Positions 1-9,252 are shown, counted from the first letter of the stretch. The stretch: DNA of 32,397 nucleotides from an uncultured Mucilaginibacter sp. (GCF_903913935.1 NZ_CAIWNH010000402.1:1-32397), one strand, 5' to 3'. Notes: generated by a model not told the origin, from the letters alone. Program-made: numbers and translations.

Positions 1-426
1 ATTCCGCCCCTCCTTTCACTTAATCCTACCATAATCCGGAAATTCTGTTGAGCGACGTCACCTGATAACGGTGAGTTAGACGCTGGCAAATTTGTGTCTT
101 AAATTAAATGATCGGCATACGCAAAAGTACTCCCCAAATTAATGAATTAAAGACAGGGTGGTTAAGAGATGTGCATCCAACGAGAATGAATTATATGGAA
201 TATTCAACCGGCACTTACTCCCCAAAAACCTGATATTGTATATGAAACAAGCCTGCCTTAACTGATTTATATTGAATTTGCGTTTTATTTTGCCAGGTTA
301 ATTAATTTTCTTCATATAAATTTACCTAATGTGCCTGAAATCATTTTTTAACTGATTAAACCTAAATAGCTTTATAATCCCTATTAAGTAATAGCCTAGT
401 TACCAAGTGCTTTAACTTTTGATTGT
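1..426. other. Gene-poor AT-rich stretch upstream of the response regulator
   Basis: No convincing coding region on either strand. A short 10-base direct repeat (actccccaaa) occurs near 129 and 219. The stretch presumably holds the promoter of the response regulator; a near-match to the Bacteroidota -7 box lies just before its start (aacttttg, around 413-420), but it is imperfect. Confidence 0.4.
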
Positions 427-804
427 ATGAAAAAGGTCCTTATAATAGAAGATGATGCTGATACTGCCCAATGCATCAATTATCTTATTAATGACTTAGG
501 TTTTAAATATGAACAGTCTGACTCTATCCTGTCAACGATAGATATCATCAAAAGTAATCCTGACATCATTATATTGGATTATTATTTGCCGAATGGGCAT
601 GGCAGCCAGCTCTGTTCAGAATTAAAATCAAATTTACTTACAAAAGAAATTCCGGTCATTTTAATGTCGACCCACCCTAATCTTGGAAATATTTCAAAAG
701 AGTGTGGTGCGGATGCTTACCTGGAAAAACCTTTTGATTTGAATACTTTGATAAAAATGGTTACTAAATTTACGATTCCTCCATTGTTAATTATCGCTCA
801 CTAA
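427..804 (+). CDS. Stand-alone response regulator (receiver domain only)
   Basis: A 125-residue protein that is entirely one CheY-like receiver domain, a cytoplasmic phospho-acceptor. The acidic pocket E8-D9-D10, the phosphorylation site D51 in IIILDYYLP, the switch S81/T82 and K101 in EKPF are all at family spacing. There is no output domain after residue ~120, so it would act by protein contact or as a relay partner. No histidine kinase is in the window, so its partner is unknown. The protein is the normal length for a single receiver. The ATG follows an AT-rich leader without a clear ribosome binding site, as is common in this phylum. Fold and chemistry are secure; the pathway it serves cannot be read from here. 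Confidence 0.9.
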   Translation: MKKVLIIEDDADTAQCINYLINDLGFKYEQSDSILSTIDIIKSNPDIIILDYYLPNGHGSQLCSELKSNLLTKEIPVILMSTHPNLGNISKECGADAYLEKPFDLNTLIKMVTKFTIPPLLIIAH

Positions 805-932
805 GTCAATTTAATATCGCAAGCATTACCGAAACAGAACCGGGAAATTAACAATTTGGTCTTAGATTTTTTGTTCAATTAATCAAGAAGCTAAATTAAG
901 ATTACGAAATAGTATAAAAGTGATTCACACAA

Positions 933-1097
933 GTGAAAGGTTTACAAACACATAGATTTAACTCTATTGGTAATACCGACAGAGAGCGATTGACCAATTT
1001 AACCAATCGGTTTAGTGAATTGGTAAAGGAATATAAATGCTTGCTTGAGAAATTTGATGCGCTCAAAAAACAGTCGAAAGACATAATGGCAAAATAG
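933..1097 (+). CDS. Possible small helical protein (54 aa)
   Basis: A short frame opens with GTG at 933 (an in-frame TGA lies 12 bases upstream) and ends with TAG at 1095-1097. The product is rich in Glu, Lys, Leu and Arg, with a probable amphipathic helix (RLTNLTNRFSELVKEYKCLL) followed by a lysine-rich end. It matches no family I recognise. The composition is more protein-like than the surrounding sequence, but the start is weak and there is no ribosome binding site, so it could be chance or a relic. Confidence 0.3.
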   Translation: MKGLQTHRFNSIGNTDRERLTNLTNRFSELVKEYKCLLEKFDALKKQSKDIMAK

Positions 1098-1518
1098 GTA
1101 CGTACAGTCTTTTAGGGTTACCCTGGCATTAGTACAACTCAACATACTAATACCAGCCTTTATTAGCCGGAAGCTGCAAATAGCAGGTCGTTTGATGCTG
1201 GCGGACATCAGTATTTAGGTTATAATAGATACGATATATATATTTTTCATTGCCTATTTAGATTAATTCTAATTAAGCGCAAAGATAGAATCGGCAATTG
1301 AAGTAACAAGTATTATTTATAATTAATCTAAATAAAAATAAATAGCAATTAGCCGGCGCCATGGAAATTGCTGTGTATGTCTGCAATGCAACTGTTTGCC
1401 TTGAGTACATTGGATAAATCAACGGTTCATAACGTTCACCATCCAAAAAATACAGTTCTATTGTCCCATTAAAACAAAAATTAATAGCTTAGGCGAAAAA
1501 ATAGATTGGATTTTAAGT
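1098..1518. other. Non-coding stretch before the aspartate kinase
   Basis: About 420 bases without a supportable gene. It contains the long inverted repeat at 1255-1334 and very AT-rich sequence on either side. It may carry the promoter or leader of the aspartate kinase gene, but I see no convincing promoter box or riboswitch fold. Confidence 0.4.
1255..1334. repeat. 14-bp perfect inverted repeat with 52-base loop
   Basis: tatttagattaatt at 1255-1268 is exactly complementary to aattaatctaaata at 1321-1334. Partial complementarity continues outward (attgcc... against ...atagcaat). It lies about 190 bases before the aspartate kinase start. It could be a regulator site, a weak RNA hairpin or a relic repeat. 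The stem is nearly all A/T, so a stable terminator is unlikely. Confidence 0.5.
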
Positions 1519-2895
1519 ATGCTAACTGTTGAAAAAATAGGCGGGACGTCCATGAGCGCCCTGGGTGAGGTAATTAATAATATTGTTTTGTTTGAACGCT
1601 CCGGGGAGCGTTTGTATAACCGTGTGCTGGTGGTTTCGGCTTTTTCGGGAGTTACTAATATATTGCTTGAAGATAAAAAGACCGGTGCGCCCGGCGTTTA
1701 CCACCAACTGGCAAAATACCAGGATTTTCACGGGCCGTTAAAAGAGCTTGTTTTAAAATTGAAGGCCATTAACCAGCGCTACACGGGGCTGGGGCTCGAT
1801 CTGGATGTCGCCGACCGCTTTATTGAAAACCATGTGGCCCGCGCACAGGTGTACCTCGAAAATTTATCGAATATACTGGCTTCGGGTTATGTGAGCCAGG
1901 AGGGGATCCTGCTGGCAGCAAGGGAAATCCTGGCCTCCATAGGCGAAACACATTCGGCATTTAACCTCACGCACATCTTACAGAACAAAGGCATCCGTGC
2001 AAAACTGATCGACCTGAGCGGCTTTGACGACCCCCGGCCGCTGACGATAGACCAGCGGATAAAGGAAGCATTTTCGACCGTAAAACTGGAAGATTGCCTT
2101 TGCATTGCTACCGGTTATGCCAAGGGCACCGAAGGTATCATGCGGGAATTTGACCGTGGTTATTCGGAAGTGACTTTTAGTAAGATCGCGGAGATCCTGA
2201 AACCGAAGGAGGCCATTATCCATAAAGAATATCACCTTTCCACCGCCGACCCTGCGCTTGTAGGAATTGAAAACTGCAAACCGGTAGGCTTTACCAATTA
2301 TGATATAGCCGACCAGCTGGCCGATGTGGGTATGGAGGCCATCCACCCGAAAGCATCAAAACCGCTTGAGATCAATGGGATCCATTTGCGGATTAAAAAT
2401 ACTTTTGAGCCATCTCATCCTGGTACATTGATCACCAGGGAGTATATCTCAAAACAGAAACGGGTTGAGGTAATTACCGGGATGGATAAACTGGTAATGA
2501 TAGATGCGTATGACCCCTTAATGGTTGGTAATGTGGGCAGTGATTTGCAGATCATGAAGCTGTTCCACAAACATGGCGTCAGCTATACTTTTAAAGCCAC
2601 TAGCGCCAACAGTATTTCGATAGTGATATGGGAGAATGATTTTAATGAAGCACTGATAGCAGACCTGGAAGCAGTAGTGGAAAAGGTTACTGTAGAGCAG
2701 GTGGCTATGGTTTGCCTGCTTGGCACAAATATGGATCAGCCCGGTTTATTGGCTAAAAGCGCTGATGCACTCGCCAGCCATGACATCAACATTAAAAGTG
2801 TCGGGATGGCTCTAAGGAAAGTGAACATCCAGTTCCTGATAGCGCGGGAGGATTTTAAAACCGCGATCATAGCTTTAAATAAAGCAGTTGGTTAA
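1519..2895 (+). CDS. Aspartate kinase (ectoine-cluster-like type)
   Basis: A 458-residue monofunctional aspartokinase that phosphorylates L-aspartate to aspartyl-4-phosphate, the first step toward Lys, Thr, Met or ectoine. The N-terminal kinase loop reads KIGGTSM (residues 7-13) where most family members have KFGGTS. The catalytic domain continues to about residue 300. Two ACT-type regulatory units fill about 310-458, including MVCLLGTNMDQPGLLAKSAD. The stretch GYAKGTEGIMREFDRGYSEVTF with the following IIHKEYHLSTADPALVG resembles, from memory, the aspartokinase found in ectoine clusters (Ask_Ect). No ectABC genes are present here. It is not fused to homoserine dehydrogenase. The gene stands alone and is convergent with the arabinose operon. 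Confidence 0.88.
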   Translation: MLTVEKIGGTSMSALGEVINNIVLFERSGERLYNRVLVVSAFSGVTNILLEDKKTGAPGVYHQLAKYQDFHGPLKELVLKLKAINQRYTGLGLDLDVADRFIENHVARAQVYLENLSNILASGYVSQEGILLAAREILASIGETHSAFNLTHILQNKGIRAKLIDLSGFDDPRPLTIDQRIKEAFSTVKLEDCLCIATGYAKGTEGIMREFDRGYSEVTFSKIAEILKPKEAIIHKEYHLSTADPALVGIENCKPVGFTNYDIADQLADVGMEAIHPKASKPLEINGIHLRIKNTFEPSHPGTLITREYISKQKRVEVITGMDKLVMIDAYDPLMVGNVGSDLQIMKLFHKHGVSYTFKATSANSISIVIWENDFNEALIADLEAVVEKVTVEQVAMVCLLGTNMDQPGLLAKSADALASHDINIKSVGMALRKVNIQFLIAREDFKTAIIALNKAVG

Positions 2896-2970
2896 GGCTA
2901 CCGGATGACGGAACTAGCCAGAACCGTTCATGTTTTTTGCTGTTTATTGAATGACAGGCATATAAAAAAG

Positions 2971-3008
2971 AAACAGGCATACAGGTTTTTTACCCGGTAT
3001 GCCTGTTT
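2971..3008. terminator. Rho-independent terminator shared by aspartate kinase and ara operon
   Basis: aaacaggcatac (2971-2982) pairs perfectly with gtatgcctgttt (2997-3008) across a 14-base loop. Read on the minus strand it starts 11 bases after the araA stop and is followed by a T-rich tract (cttttttat), a classic terminator. Read on the plus strand, after the aspartate kinase stop, the T tract is weaker. It lies between convergent genes, so it may serve both. Confidence 0.85.
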
Positions 3009-3019
3009 TGTAAAAATGC

Positions 3020-4510
3020 TTATTTATAGGCTGCCTCGTTCCACCGGATTTCATTTCGGAACTGATCAAGCCTGGTGTCTTTGCCAATCCGTAAAAACTC
3101 CAGCCCTGCCATATCTGCAAAATCCTGTAAATGTTCAGCAGTGAGGTTTTGGCTGTAGGCGGTATGATGGGCGCCCCCGGCATAGATCCATGCGGCACAG
3201 CCTGTTTTCATATCCGGGTACGGCTTCCAGAGTACACGTGCCACTGGCAGTTTAGGCAATTCATGTTGTGGTTCAACAGCGTCAACCTCGTTGATCAGCA
3301 GCCTGAAACGGTTGCCCATATCAATGATGGATGCATTTAATGCAGGCCCTCCGGCCACATTAAACACCAGGCGGGCAGGGTCAGCTTTGCCGCCAATACC
3401 CAGCGGGTGCACTTCAAGCGCTATTTTGCCTTTTGCTAAGGAACTGTCAATTTCGAGCATATGCGAACCCAGTACCAGGTTATTATCCGGGTCGAAATGA
3501 TAAGTATAATCTTCCATAAAGGCATTGCCGCCTTTAAGCCCGCTGCCCATTACTTTAAATGCGCGTACCAGGGCCGCGGTCTTCCAGTCGCCTTCACCTG
3601 CAAACCCATAACCTGCCTCCATTAAGCGCTGGGCCGCAATACCCGGAAGCTGCACCATGCCATGCAAGTCTTCAAACGTATCAGTAAAACCTTTAAAGCC
3701 GCCATTTTCTAAAAACGTACGCAGGCCAATCTCAATTCTGGCAGCCTCGTAAACCGATGAATGCTTTTCTCCGCCTTTAAGCAGTGCAGCATCCATGGTA
3801 TAAGTTGCTTCGTATTCGGCCACCAGCGCATCAATTGCTTCTTCGCTAACGGCGTTGATTACGGCAACAAGGTCGCCTACGCCATAGGTATTAACAGCAT
3901 AGCCAAACTTAAGTTCCGCTTCCACCTTATCACCCTCGGTAACTGCTACAAAGCGCATATTATCGCCAAAGCGGGCAAACTTTGCACCCTGCCAGTCGTG
4001 CCAGCCGGCTGCCGCCCTTGTCCAGGCATCAATTTGTGCCAATACTTCGTTATCCTGCCAGTGGCCAACCACCACTTTCCGGTTTTTGCGCATGCGCGAA
4101 ACAATAAATCCAAACTCACGATCGCCATGGGCGCTTTGGTTTAAATTCATAAAGTCCATATCAATCGAACTCCAGGGGATATCGCGGTTAAATTGGGTAT
4201 GCAGGTGAAGCATCGGTTTTTGCAGGATACTTAAACCGCGGATCCACATTTTTGCAGGAGAGAAAGTATGCATCCAGGTAATAATACCAATACAGTTTTC
4301 GGCCCTGTTAGCCTCCATAAGGGTTTCATAAATTTCTTCCGTGCTCTTTACGATAGGCTTGTAGACAATACGAACGGGTATTTTTCCGGAAGCATCAATA
4401 CCTTTTGCTATTTGCTGCGAATGTTCGGCAACAAGTTTTAGCGTTTCTTCGCCATAAAGATGCTGGCTGCCGGTGATAAACCAGACTTCAAATTTTTTCA
4501 GATCGATCAT
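3020..4510 (-). CDS. araA: L-arabinose isomerase
   Basis: A 496-residue cytoplasmic, metal-dependent isomerase converting L-arabinose to L-ribulose, the first catabolic step. The length matches the E. coli enzyme (500). Active-site landmarks are visible: Glu in AGEGDWKT (about residue 306), Glu in MEDYTYH (about 333), His in GSHMLE (about 350) and His in GGAHHT near the C-terminus. The N-terminus [16 protein letters not shown] is typical. It is the last gene of the minus-strand araR-araB-araD-araA set, 66 bases after araD, and is closed by the hairpin at 2971-3008. Confidence 0.97.
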   Translation of the reverse strand: MIDLKKFEVWFITGSQHLYGEETLKLVAEHSQQIAKGIDASGKIPVRIVYKPIVKSTEEIYETLMEANRAENCIGIITWMHTFSPAKMWIRGLSILQKPMLHLHTQFNRDIPWSSIDMDFMNLNQSAHGDREFGFIVSRMRKNRKVVVGHWQDNEVLAQIDAWTRAAAGWHDWQGAKFARFGDNMRFVAVTEGDKVEAELKFGYAVNTYGVGDLVAVINAVSEEAIDALVAEYEATYTMDAALLKGGEKHSSVYEAARIEIGLRTFLENGGFKGFTDTFEDLHGMVQLPGIAAQRLMEAGYGFAGEGDWKTAALVRAFKVMGSGLKGGNAFMEDYTYHFDPDNNLVLGSHMLEIDSSLAKGKIALEVHPLGIGGKADPARLVFNVAGGPALNASIIDMGNRFRLLINEVDAVEPQHELPKLPVARVLWKPYPDMKTGCAAWIYAGGAHHTAYSQNLTAEHLQDFADMAGLEFLRIGKDTRLDQFRNEIRWNEAAYK

Positions 4511-4576
4511 TACTCTTAGTTTATTTATTTATAATTCAGTTTGACGGAGACGGCCGCGGTGATGGCGCTCCCTGTT

Positions 4577-5275
4577 TTATTGGCCGTAATATGAACGCGG
4601 GCCATGTTTTCGTTCAAAATGTTTTTTTATCAATGATGCTTTAAGTCGCTGTACTTCCGGGTTTATTTGTTCGGTTAAGAGGGCCATTTGAGCTACCGAT
4701 TCCAATACAGCGCTGTTATACACCGCTTTATCGGCCGTTTTTCCCCAGGTAAAAGGTGCATGGTTGCCAACCAGGATCATTTCAATTTCCCGGAAATGCA
4801 GGCCGCGCTCATTAAGGCAATTAATGATCTGGTGACCGGTTTCGTGTTCATAATCACCCTGTATCATTTCATCATCCATTGGGGCGGCACATGGGATATC
4901 AACCGTAAGATGATCAGCATGGGTAGTACCATATATCGGGATATCCCGTTGAGACTGCGCCCAGGCAGTGGCATAGGTAGAATGTGTGTGCACAATTCCG
5001 TTTACACTTTCCCAATTTTTATAGAGAACGGCGTGTGTTTTGGTATCAGATGATGGCCTTAAATTGCCTTCGATCACATTGCCTTCAAAATCCACGATCA
5101 CCATTTTTTCAGGTCTAAGGTCCTTGTAGGGGACTCCGCTTGGTTTAATTGCAAAAACGCCCAAACTTCTGTCGGCTGCGCTTACGTTGCCAAAGGTAAA
5201 CAGTACAAGGCCCAGCGCAGGCAATTGCATGTTTGCTTCAAAAGCTTCCTGCTTGATGTGTTGATAAATGCCCAT
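4577..5275 (-). CDS. araD: L-ribulose-5-phosphate 4-epimerase
   Basis: A 232-residue zinc-dependent class II aldolase-type epimerase turning L-ribulose-5-phosphate into D-xylulose-5-phosphate, which feeds the pentose phosphate pathway. The zinc ligands H96 and H98 (in VHTHSTYATAW) and H172 (GNHAPFTWGK) are present, and the C-terminus GPRSYYGQ holds the conserved Tyr. The length equals E. coli AraD (231). The start codon lies 2 bases after the araB stop, so the two are almost certainly translated from one mRNA. Confidence 0.96.
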   Translation of the reverse strand: MGIYQHIKQEAFEANMQLPALGLVLFTFGNVSAADRSLGVFAIKPSGVPYKDLRPEKMVIVDFEGNVIEGNLRPSSDTKTHAVLYKNWESVNGIVHTHSTYATAWAQSQRDIPIYGTTHADHLTVDIPCAAPMDDEMIQGDYEHETGHQIINCLNERGLHFREIEMILVGNHAPFTWGKTADKAVYNSAVLESVAQMALLTEQINPEVQRLKASLIKKHFERKHGPRSYYGQ

Positions 5276-5277
5276 GA

Positions 5278-6993
5278 TTACCCCTGGTATATTTTGTGTT
5301 CATTATTGGATGATTTAACCGCGACCTGCCATTCCACAAATTTACCAAGGTCGTGATATTGCCGGTAGCGTTTGTTATATATTTCTTTTAGCTGGTTATC
5401 CGGATAATACGCTACATCAAACCCGCTGCCCATCGCCGCCATGGCATCTTCAACTGTAGGATAAATATCTGCAACAACTGCCGCAAACATGGCCGCGCCT
5501 AAAGCACAGGTATGCTCAAATTGATGGATCCGGATTGGCATACCCAATACATCGGCCATCATTTGCATTACAAACGGCGACTTTTTCGCTACGCCGCCGA
5601 TACCTATGATTCCTTTAACTGGGATGCCTTCCTGGATAAAACGATCAACAATGCTTTTTGCGCCAAAACAGGTCGCTTCAGCCAGCGCGCGAAAGATCTT
5701 CGGTGCATCGCTGCCCAGGTTTAAACCTGTAACGGCACTTTTAAGCGTTTGATCGGCATCAGGTGTCCGGCGTCCGTTAAGCCAATCTATCGCCAGTTCA
5801 TTATTCGCATCTATCGGGATCAATTGGGCCTGCCTGCTCAATTCAGGAATGATGCGTGCGCTTATTTCGTTTCGTAAAGCTTCTGCGGTTTTAGCATCTA
5901 TTATTGCCGAATCTTTCAGCAAATTATTTAATGGCCATGAAATCACATTTTTAAACCATGCATAGGTGTCGCCAAATGCCGATTGTCCTGCTTCGAGGCC
6001 GGTCATTCCGGGAATAACAGAGCCATTTACCTGGCCGCAGATTCCTTTTACCAGTTTTCCCTGCATTTCTGCAGTGGGGGCCACTAAAATATCGCAGGTG
6101 GAAGTACCCATTACCTTACTGAGGTGATAGGGTTCTATCTGTCCGCCTACGGCGCCCATATGTGCGTCAAACGCGCCGACGCCTACGGCAACCTCAGTGG
6201 AAAGACCAAGCCGGCCGGCCCATTCTTTGGATAAATAGCCTGCTTTCTGGTCGGATGTAAACGTGTCGGTAAACAATCTCGAAGTAAAGCCCGATAATAG
6301 CGGATCAAGAGATGAGAAAAATTCATCGGGGGGTAATCCTCCGAATTCTTCGGCCCAAAGAGCCTTATGCCCGGCCGAACACCGGCCACGTTTTATGTTT
6401 CCCGCTCCGCTACCGCCTGTTAACAGGAAGGGGATCCAGTCGCAATGTTCCACCCAGGAGTAGCATTCCTCGCGTACCTGCTCATCGGACCTTAATATAT
6501 GGAGTAATTTTGCCCAGAACCATTCGGACGAATAAATGCCACCAACATATTTAAGGTAATTGATATCAAATTTGGTTGCATGTTCGTTAATTTGTGCTGC
6601 TTCGTAAACCGAAGTGTGGTCTTTCCAAAGAACGAACATAGCATTGGGATTATTTTCAAATCCCGGTGTTAGCGCCAATGGCACACCATTGCTATCAACA
6701 GCTACCGGTGTTGACCCGGTGGTATCAACAGCTATCCCTTTAACAGCCTTAGCAGCATTACTGCCGCCAGCCTTTGCCAGGCAATCTTTTATGGTTGTTT
6801 CCAAACCCTCTATATAGTCAAGCGGGTGCTGCCTGAATTGGTTATCAGCCGCGTTACAGTACAAACCATCCCGCCACCGGGGATAATTGAACACAGAGGA
6901 AGCTATTTCATTGCCGTTTTTGGCGTTGATCAGTACGGAGCGAACGGAGTCGGTGCCGTAGTCCACTCCAATCACAAATTGGTCCTTATTCAT
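5278..6993 (-). CDS. araB: Ribulokinase (FGGY kinase)
   Basis: A 571-residue ATP-dependent kinase phosphorylating L-ribulose, the second step of arabinose breakdown. It has the FGGY-kinase layout: N-terminal phosphate-binding motif GVDYGTDSVRSVLI (residues ~9-22), the central VMGTSTCDILV segment, and the C-terminal GIGGVAKKSPFVMQMMADVL with TCALGAAMFAA. The length fits E. coli AraB (566). It is the first structural gene after araR, and its upstream gap carries an inverted repeat that could be an operator. No sugar transporter or GalM is linked here, unlike some arabinose loci. Confidence 0.96.
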   Translation of the reverse strand: MNKDQFVIGVDYGTDSVRSVLINAKNGNEIASSVFNYPRWRDGLYCNAADNQFRQHPLDYIEGLETTIKDCLAKAGGSNAAKAVKGIAVDTTGSTPVAVDSNGVPLALTPGFENNPNAMFVLWKDHTSVYEAAQINEHATKFDINYLKYVGGIYSSEWFWAKLLHILRSDEQVREECYSWVEHCDWIPFLLTGGSGAGNIKRGRCSAGHKALWAEEFGGLPPDEFFSSLDPLLSGFTSRLFTDTFTSDQKAGYLSKEWAGRLGLSTEVAVGVGAFDAHMGAVGGQIEPYHLSKVMGTSTCDILVAPTAEMQGKLVKGICGQVNGSVIPGMTGLEAGQSAFGDTYAWFKNVISWPLNNLLKDSAIIDAKTAEALRNEISARIIPELSRQAQLIPIDANNELAIDWLNGRRTPDADQTLKSAVTGLNLGSDAPKIFRALAEATCFGAKSIVDRFIQEGIPVKGIIGIGGVAKKSPFVMQMMADVLGMPIRIHQFEHTCALGAAMFAAVVADIYPTVEDAMAAMGSGFDVAYYPDNQLKEIYNKRYRQYHDLGKFVEWQVAVKSSNNEHKIYQG

Positions 6994-7020
6994 AATCGGT
7001 TATATAATTCGTGTCAAAAC

Positions 7021-7072
7021 AACACTTAATTATTTAAATAAACAAGTAATTGATAAAAACATTTAAAGTGTT
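7021..7072 (-). promoter_or_regulatory. Candidate operator region upstream of araBDA
   Basis: In the 102-base gap between araR and araB, aacactt (7021-7027) is complementary to aagtgtt (7066-7072), with 38 AT-rich bases between. It sits 28-79 bases before the araB start, where a repressor site would be expected. The link to AraR is inference. The arms are short and the spacing wide, so it could also be chance. Confidence 0.35.
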
Positions 7073-7095
7073 CCCAGAGAAACGCAATAAAGCTA

Positions 7096-7803
7096 CTAAA
7101 GATGAAGCGTGTCCGGATTTGGGATGAAATTCAGAAAGGCCTGGAATTTAGCATAATAATGCTGCATGTTTAGTTGGTAATAGTACGCGCCTCGTTTTGA
7201 TCCCGCTTTATCCTTGTCGTTTAGTTTAATTAGTAACCCGGTAGCCAATACCCGCTTGCTAAAGTTCCTCTTATCAATTGTAGTATTAAAAACGCTTTCG
7301 TAAAGTATTTGCAGCTGTGGAAGCGTGAATTTTGGGGGCAGAAGTTCAAATAATATCGGGTGCAAAGCAGCTTTATAACGTATCCGCCTTTTGGCGGCCT
7401 CCACCATTTCCTGGTGATCAAAAACCAGCTTTGGAATGTGCTGAAGCGGAAACCATTCGGCATGGTAATCGTTGCTTAGCTGTGTTTCGTATTGATGGAT
7501 GTCTATCAGCGCAAAATAAGCCACAGACGCTGTTCTTTCAATAGGATCGCGGCCGGTGTCGCCGAAGGTGTGCAACTGTTCCAGATAAACCCCATCTAAA
7601 CCTGTTAGTTGTTTTAATATTCTGCTGGCGGCCTGGTCGATGCTTTCATTTGGTTGTACAAAGCCACCCATCAGGCTCCAGTTACCTTTTTCAGGCTGAA
7701 ACCCTCTTTTTATCAAAAGGATCTTAAGTGTCTCCCCGTCAAAACCAAAAATAATACAATCAACTGCTAATAATAGTCGGATCTGTTTTGAATACTTATG
7801 CAT
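7096..7803 (-). CDS. araR: Nudix-fold transcriptional regulator of arabinose use (AraR/NrtR family)
   Basis: A 235-residue protein with an N-terminal Nudix fold (about 10-145) and a C-terminal winged-helix domain (about 150-225, FTLPQLQILYE...FSKRVLATGLL). The Nudix box starts normally (G47-x5-E53-x7-R61), but the three catalytic glutamates are replaced by I62, Q65 and L66. Hydrolysis is therefore unlikely and the fold probably serves as an effector sensor. A Nudix-type AraR that controls arabinose genes is established in Bacteroides thetaiotaomicron. The gene directly precedes araB in the same direction, with a 102-base gap. L-arabinose as effector is inferred from the known family and context. 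Confidence 0.88.
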   Translation of the reverse strand: MHKYSKQIRLLLAVDCIIFGFDGETLKILLIKRGFQPEKGNWSLMGGFVQPNESIDQAASRILKQLTGLDGVYLEQLHTFGDTGRDPIERTASVAYFALIDIHQYETQLSNDYHAEWFPLQHIPKLVFDHQEMVEAAKRRIRYKAALHPILFELLPPKFTLPQLQILYESVFNTTIDKRNFSKRVLATGLLIKLNDKDKAGSKRGAYYYQLNMQHYYAKFQAFLNFIPNPDTLHL

Positions 7804-7833
7804 TTTTTAAAGACTGGGACAATAAATGGTGAG

Positions 7834-7841
7834 CAAATATA
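7834..7841 (-). promoter_or_regulatory. Bacteroidota -7 promoter box for araR
   Basis: Minus-strand TATATTTG matches the phylum consensus TAnnTTTG exactly, about 30 bases before the araR ATG. No good -33 TTG element is visible at the usual spacing, so support is partial. Confidence 0.45.
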
Positions 7842-7887
7842 AATTTTTTTCGGCGCGGAATAATTTATGAGGCGGTCACTTTTGTTA

Positions 7888-7899
7888 AAGGCATGCCTT
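7888..7899. promoter_or_regulatory. 12-bp perfect palindrome, possible operator
   Basis: aaggcatgcctt reads the same on both strands. It lies about 85 bases upstream of araR and about 230 upstream of the permease gene. Its regulator is unknown; assignment as an operator is speculative. Confidence 0.25.
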
Positions 7900-8127
7900 G
7901 TTTACCTTGCTCTATAAAATACAAATGATTTTAACATCAATAATAGTAAGAATTATTAAGTGTTTATAATACAATAAAACAAATAGCTTTGTTTTGGTGA
8001 TATTTGTTTAAGCGGATCAGGCTTTATAAATATTCATTGAATTTGCGCCGGAGAAAAAATCACAAGATCAAATTACCCAATTCAATCAAGCTCTCACAAA
8101 AATCCCTATCTTTATCCCAAAACAAGT

Positions 8128-9252
8128 TTGACTGATCTTAGCCCCTCGCAACGTACCTGGAAAGTGTTCAAGCGCAATAAAATTGCTGTTGGGGGGATGT
8201 TTTTTATCATCATAATTACCCTTATCGCCATATTGGGCTATTTGATAATGCCCGATTCAACCCCCATGGCCAACAACATGGCGATCCAGTTAAGTATTAA
8301 AAAACCAGGGTCTGAATTTATGATGCTGCGCCTGCGCAAAACTGAACCGGTGGATACGGTGAACATCTTCACTAAAATGCTCTTCGGGCAGCCTTCTTTT
8401 TATAGGGATATTCCAATAACAAACTATCACTATACGAAAGATTCAATTATTGCAGACGAATACATTGGCGCTGAAGATAAGCCTGAACGGAAGGCGTATT
8501 TTGCCCCGGCGGGCGGCACCAACGGTTTAAAAAATCCCACTTTAGGAGGCTGGGGGGCTTATCATCGAACTTTTTGGTTAGGCACTGATGTTTACGGACG
8601 CGATATGCTTAGCCGCCTGATTTTGGGGAGCCGCATCTCGTTAGCTGTTGGCTTAATGTCGGTTATCATCAGCATGTTGCTGGGGGTGACCATCGGGGCG
8701 GTGGCCGGCTATTTTGGAGGATGGATTGACGCTGCACTAAGCTGGCTGATGAATATTTTATGGGCGTTACCCGCATTGCTGCTGGTGATCGCCATTTCAT
8801 TTGCCCTGGGAAAAGGCTTATGGCAAATATTTATAGCGGTAGGGCTGTCCATGTGGGTGGAAGTGGCCCGTTTGGTGCGCGGGCAGGTAATGAGCCTTAA
8901 ACAGGTGGAGTTTGTTGAAGCTGCCCGGTCATTGGGTTTTAATAATACACGCATCATTTCCCGCCATATTTTGCCAAATATCGTTGGGCCTGTTTTGGTA
9001 TTGGCTTCATCAAACTTTGCTTCGGCAATATTACTTGAAGCCGGTTTAAGTTTCCTGGGTTTTGGGGCGCAGCCCCCGATGCCTACATGGGGTAGCATGA
9101 TAAAAGAGCATTACGGCTATATTGTAATGGATTCGGCATACCTGGCGATTATGCCCGGATTGGCGATCATGTTGTTGGTATATGCTTTTAATTTGGTTAC
9201 GGTTGGATTGCGGGATGCATTCGATATAAAATCACAAAGTACCCGCATTTAA
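8128..9252 (+). CDS. ABC transporter permease, DppC/OppC type
   Basis: A 374-residue inner-membrane permease of the dipeptide/oligopeptide/nickel importer family. TM1 lies at about 18-40. A long extracytoplasmic insert (about 45-145) follows, as in other Bacteroidota members. Then come the conserved FWLGTDVYGRDMLSRLI element, four to five more helices, the EAA loop that contacts the ATPase (EFVEAARSLGFNN, about 260-272), and GLSFLGFGAQPP...WGSM. The start is TTG at 8128; the only in-frame ATGs are internal, and homologues begin near this point. No partner permease, ATPase or binding protein is adjacent, so the rest of the transporter is encoded elsewhere. Confidence 0.9.
   Translation: MTDLSPSQRTWKVFKRNKIAVGGMFFIIIITLIAILGYLIMPDSTPMANNMAIQLSIKKPGSEFMMLRLRKTEPVDTVNIFTKMLFGQPSFYRDIPITNYHYTKDSIIADEYIGAEDKPERKAYFAPAGGTNGLKNPTLGGWGAYHRTFWLGTDVYGRDMLSRLILGSRISLAVGLMSVIISMLLGVTIGAVAGYFGGWIDAALSWLMNILWALPALLLVIAISFALGKGLWQIFIAVGLSMWVEVARLVRGQVMSLKQVEFVEAARSLGFNNTRIISRHILPNIVGPVLVLASSNFASAILLEAGLSFLGFGAQPPMPTWGSMIKEHYGYIVMDSAYLAIMPGLAIMLLVYAFNLVTVGLRDAFDIKSQSTRI

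Larger units (their letters stand above)
7804..8127. other. Divergent intergenic region between araR and the ABC permease
   Basis: 324 AT-rich bases with no gene. They hold the araR promoter box at 7834-7841, a 12-bp palindrome at 7888-7899, and presumably the permease promoter (a near-match TATCTTTA at 8107-8114, only 13 bases before the TTG start). Confidence 0.5.

Noticed and set aside
2905-3144. A 79-codon frame after the aspartate kinase gene
   Set aside because: It runs through the terminator hairpin and into the antisense of araA.
3761-4144. A 127-codon open frame on the plus strand
   Set aside because: It is antisense to araA, whose conserved active-site motifs are certain.
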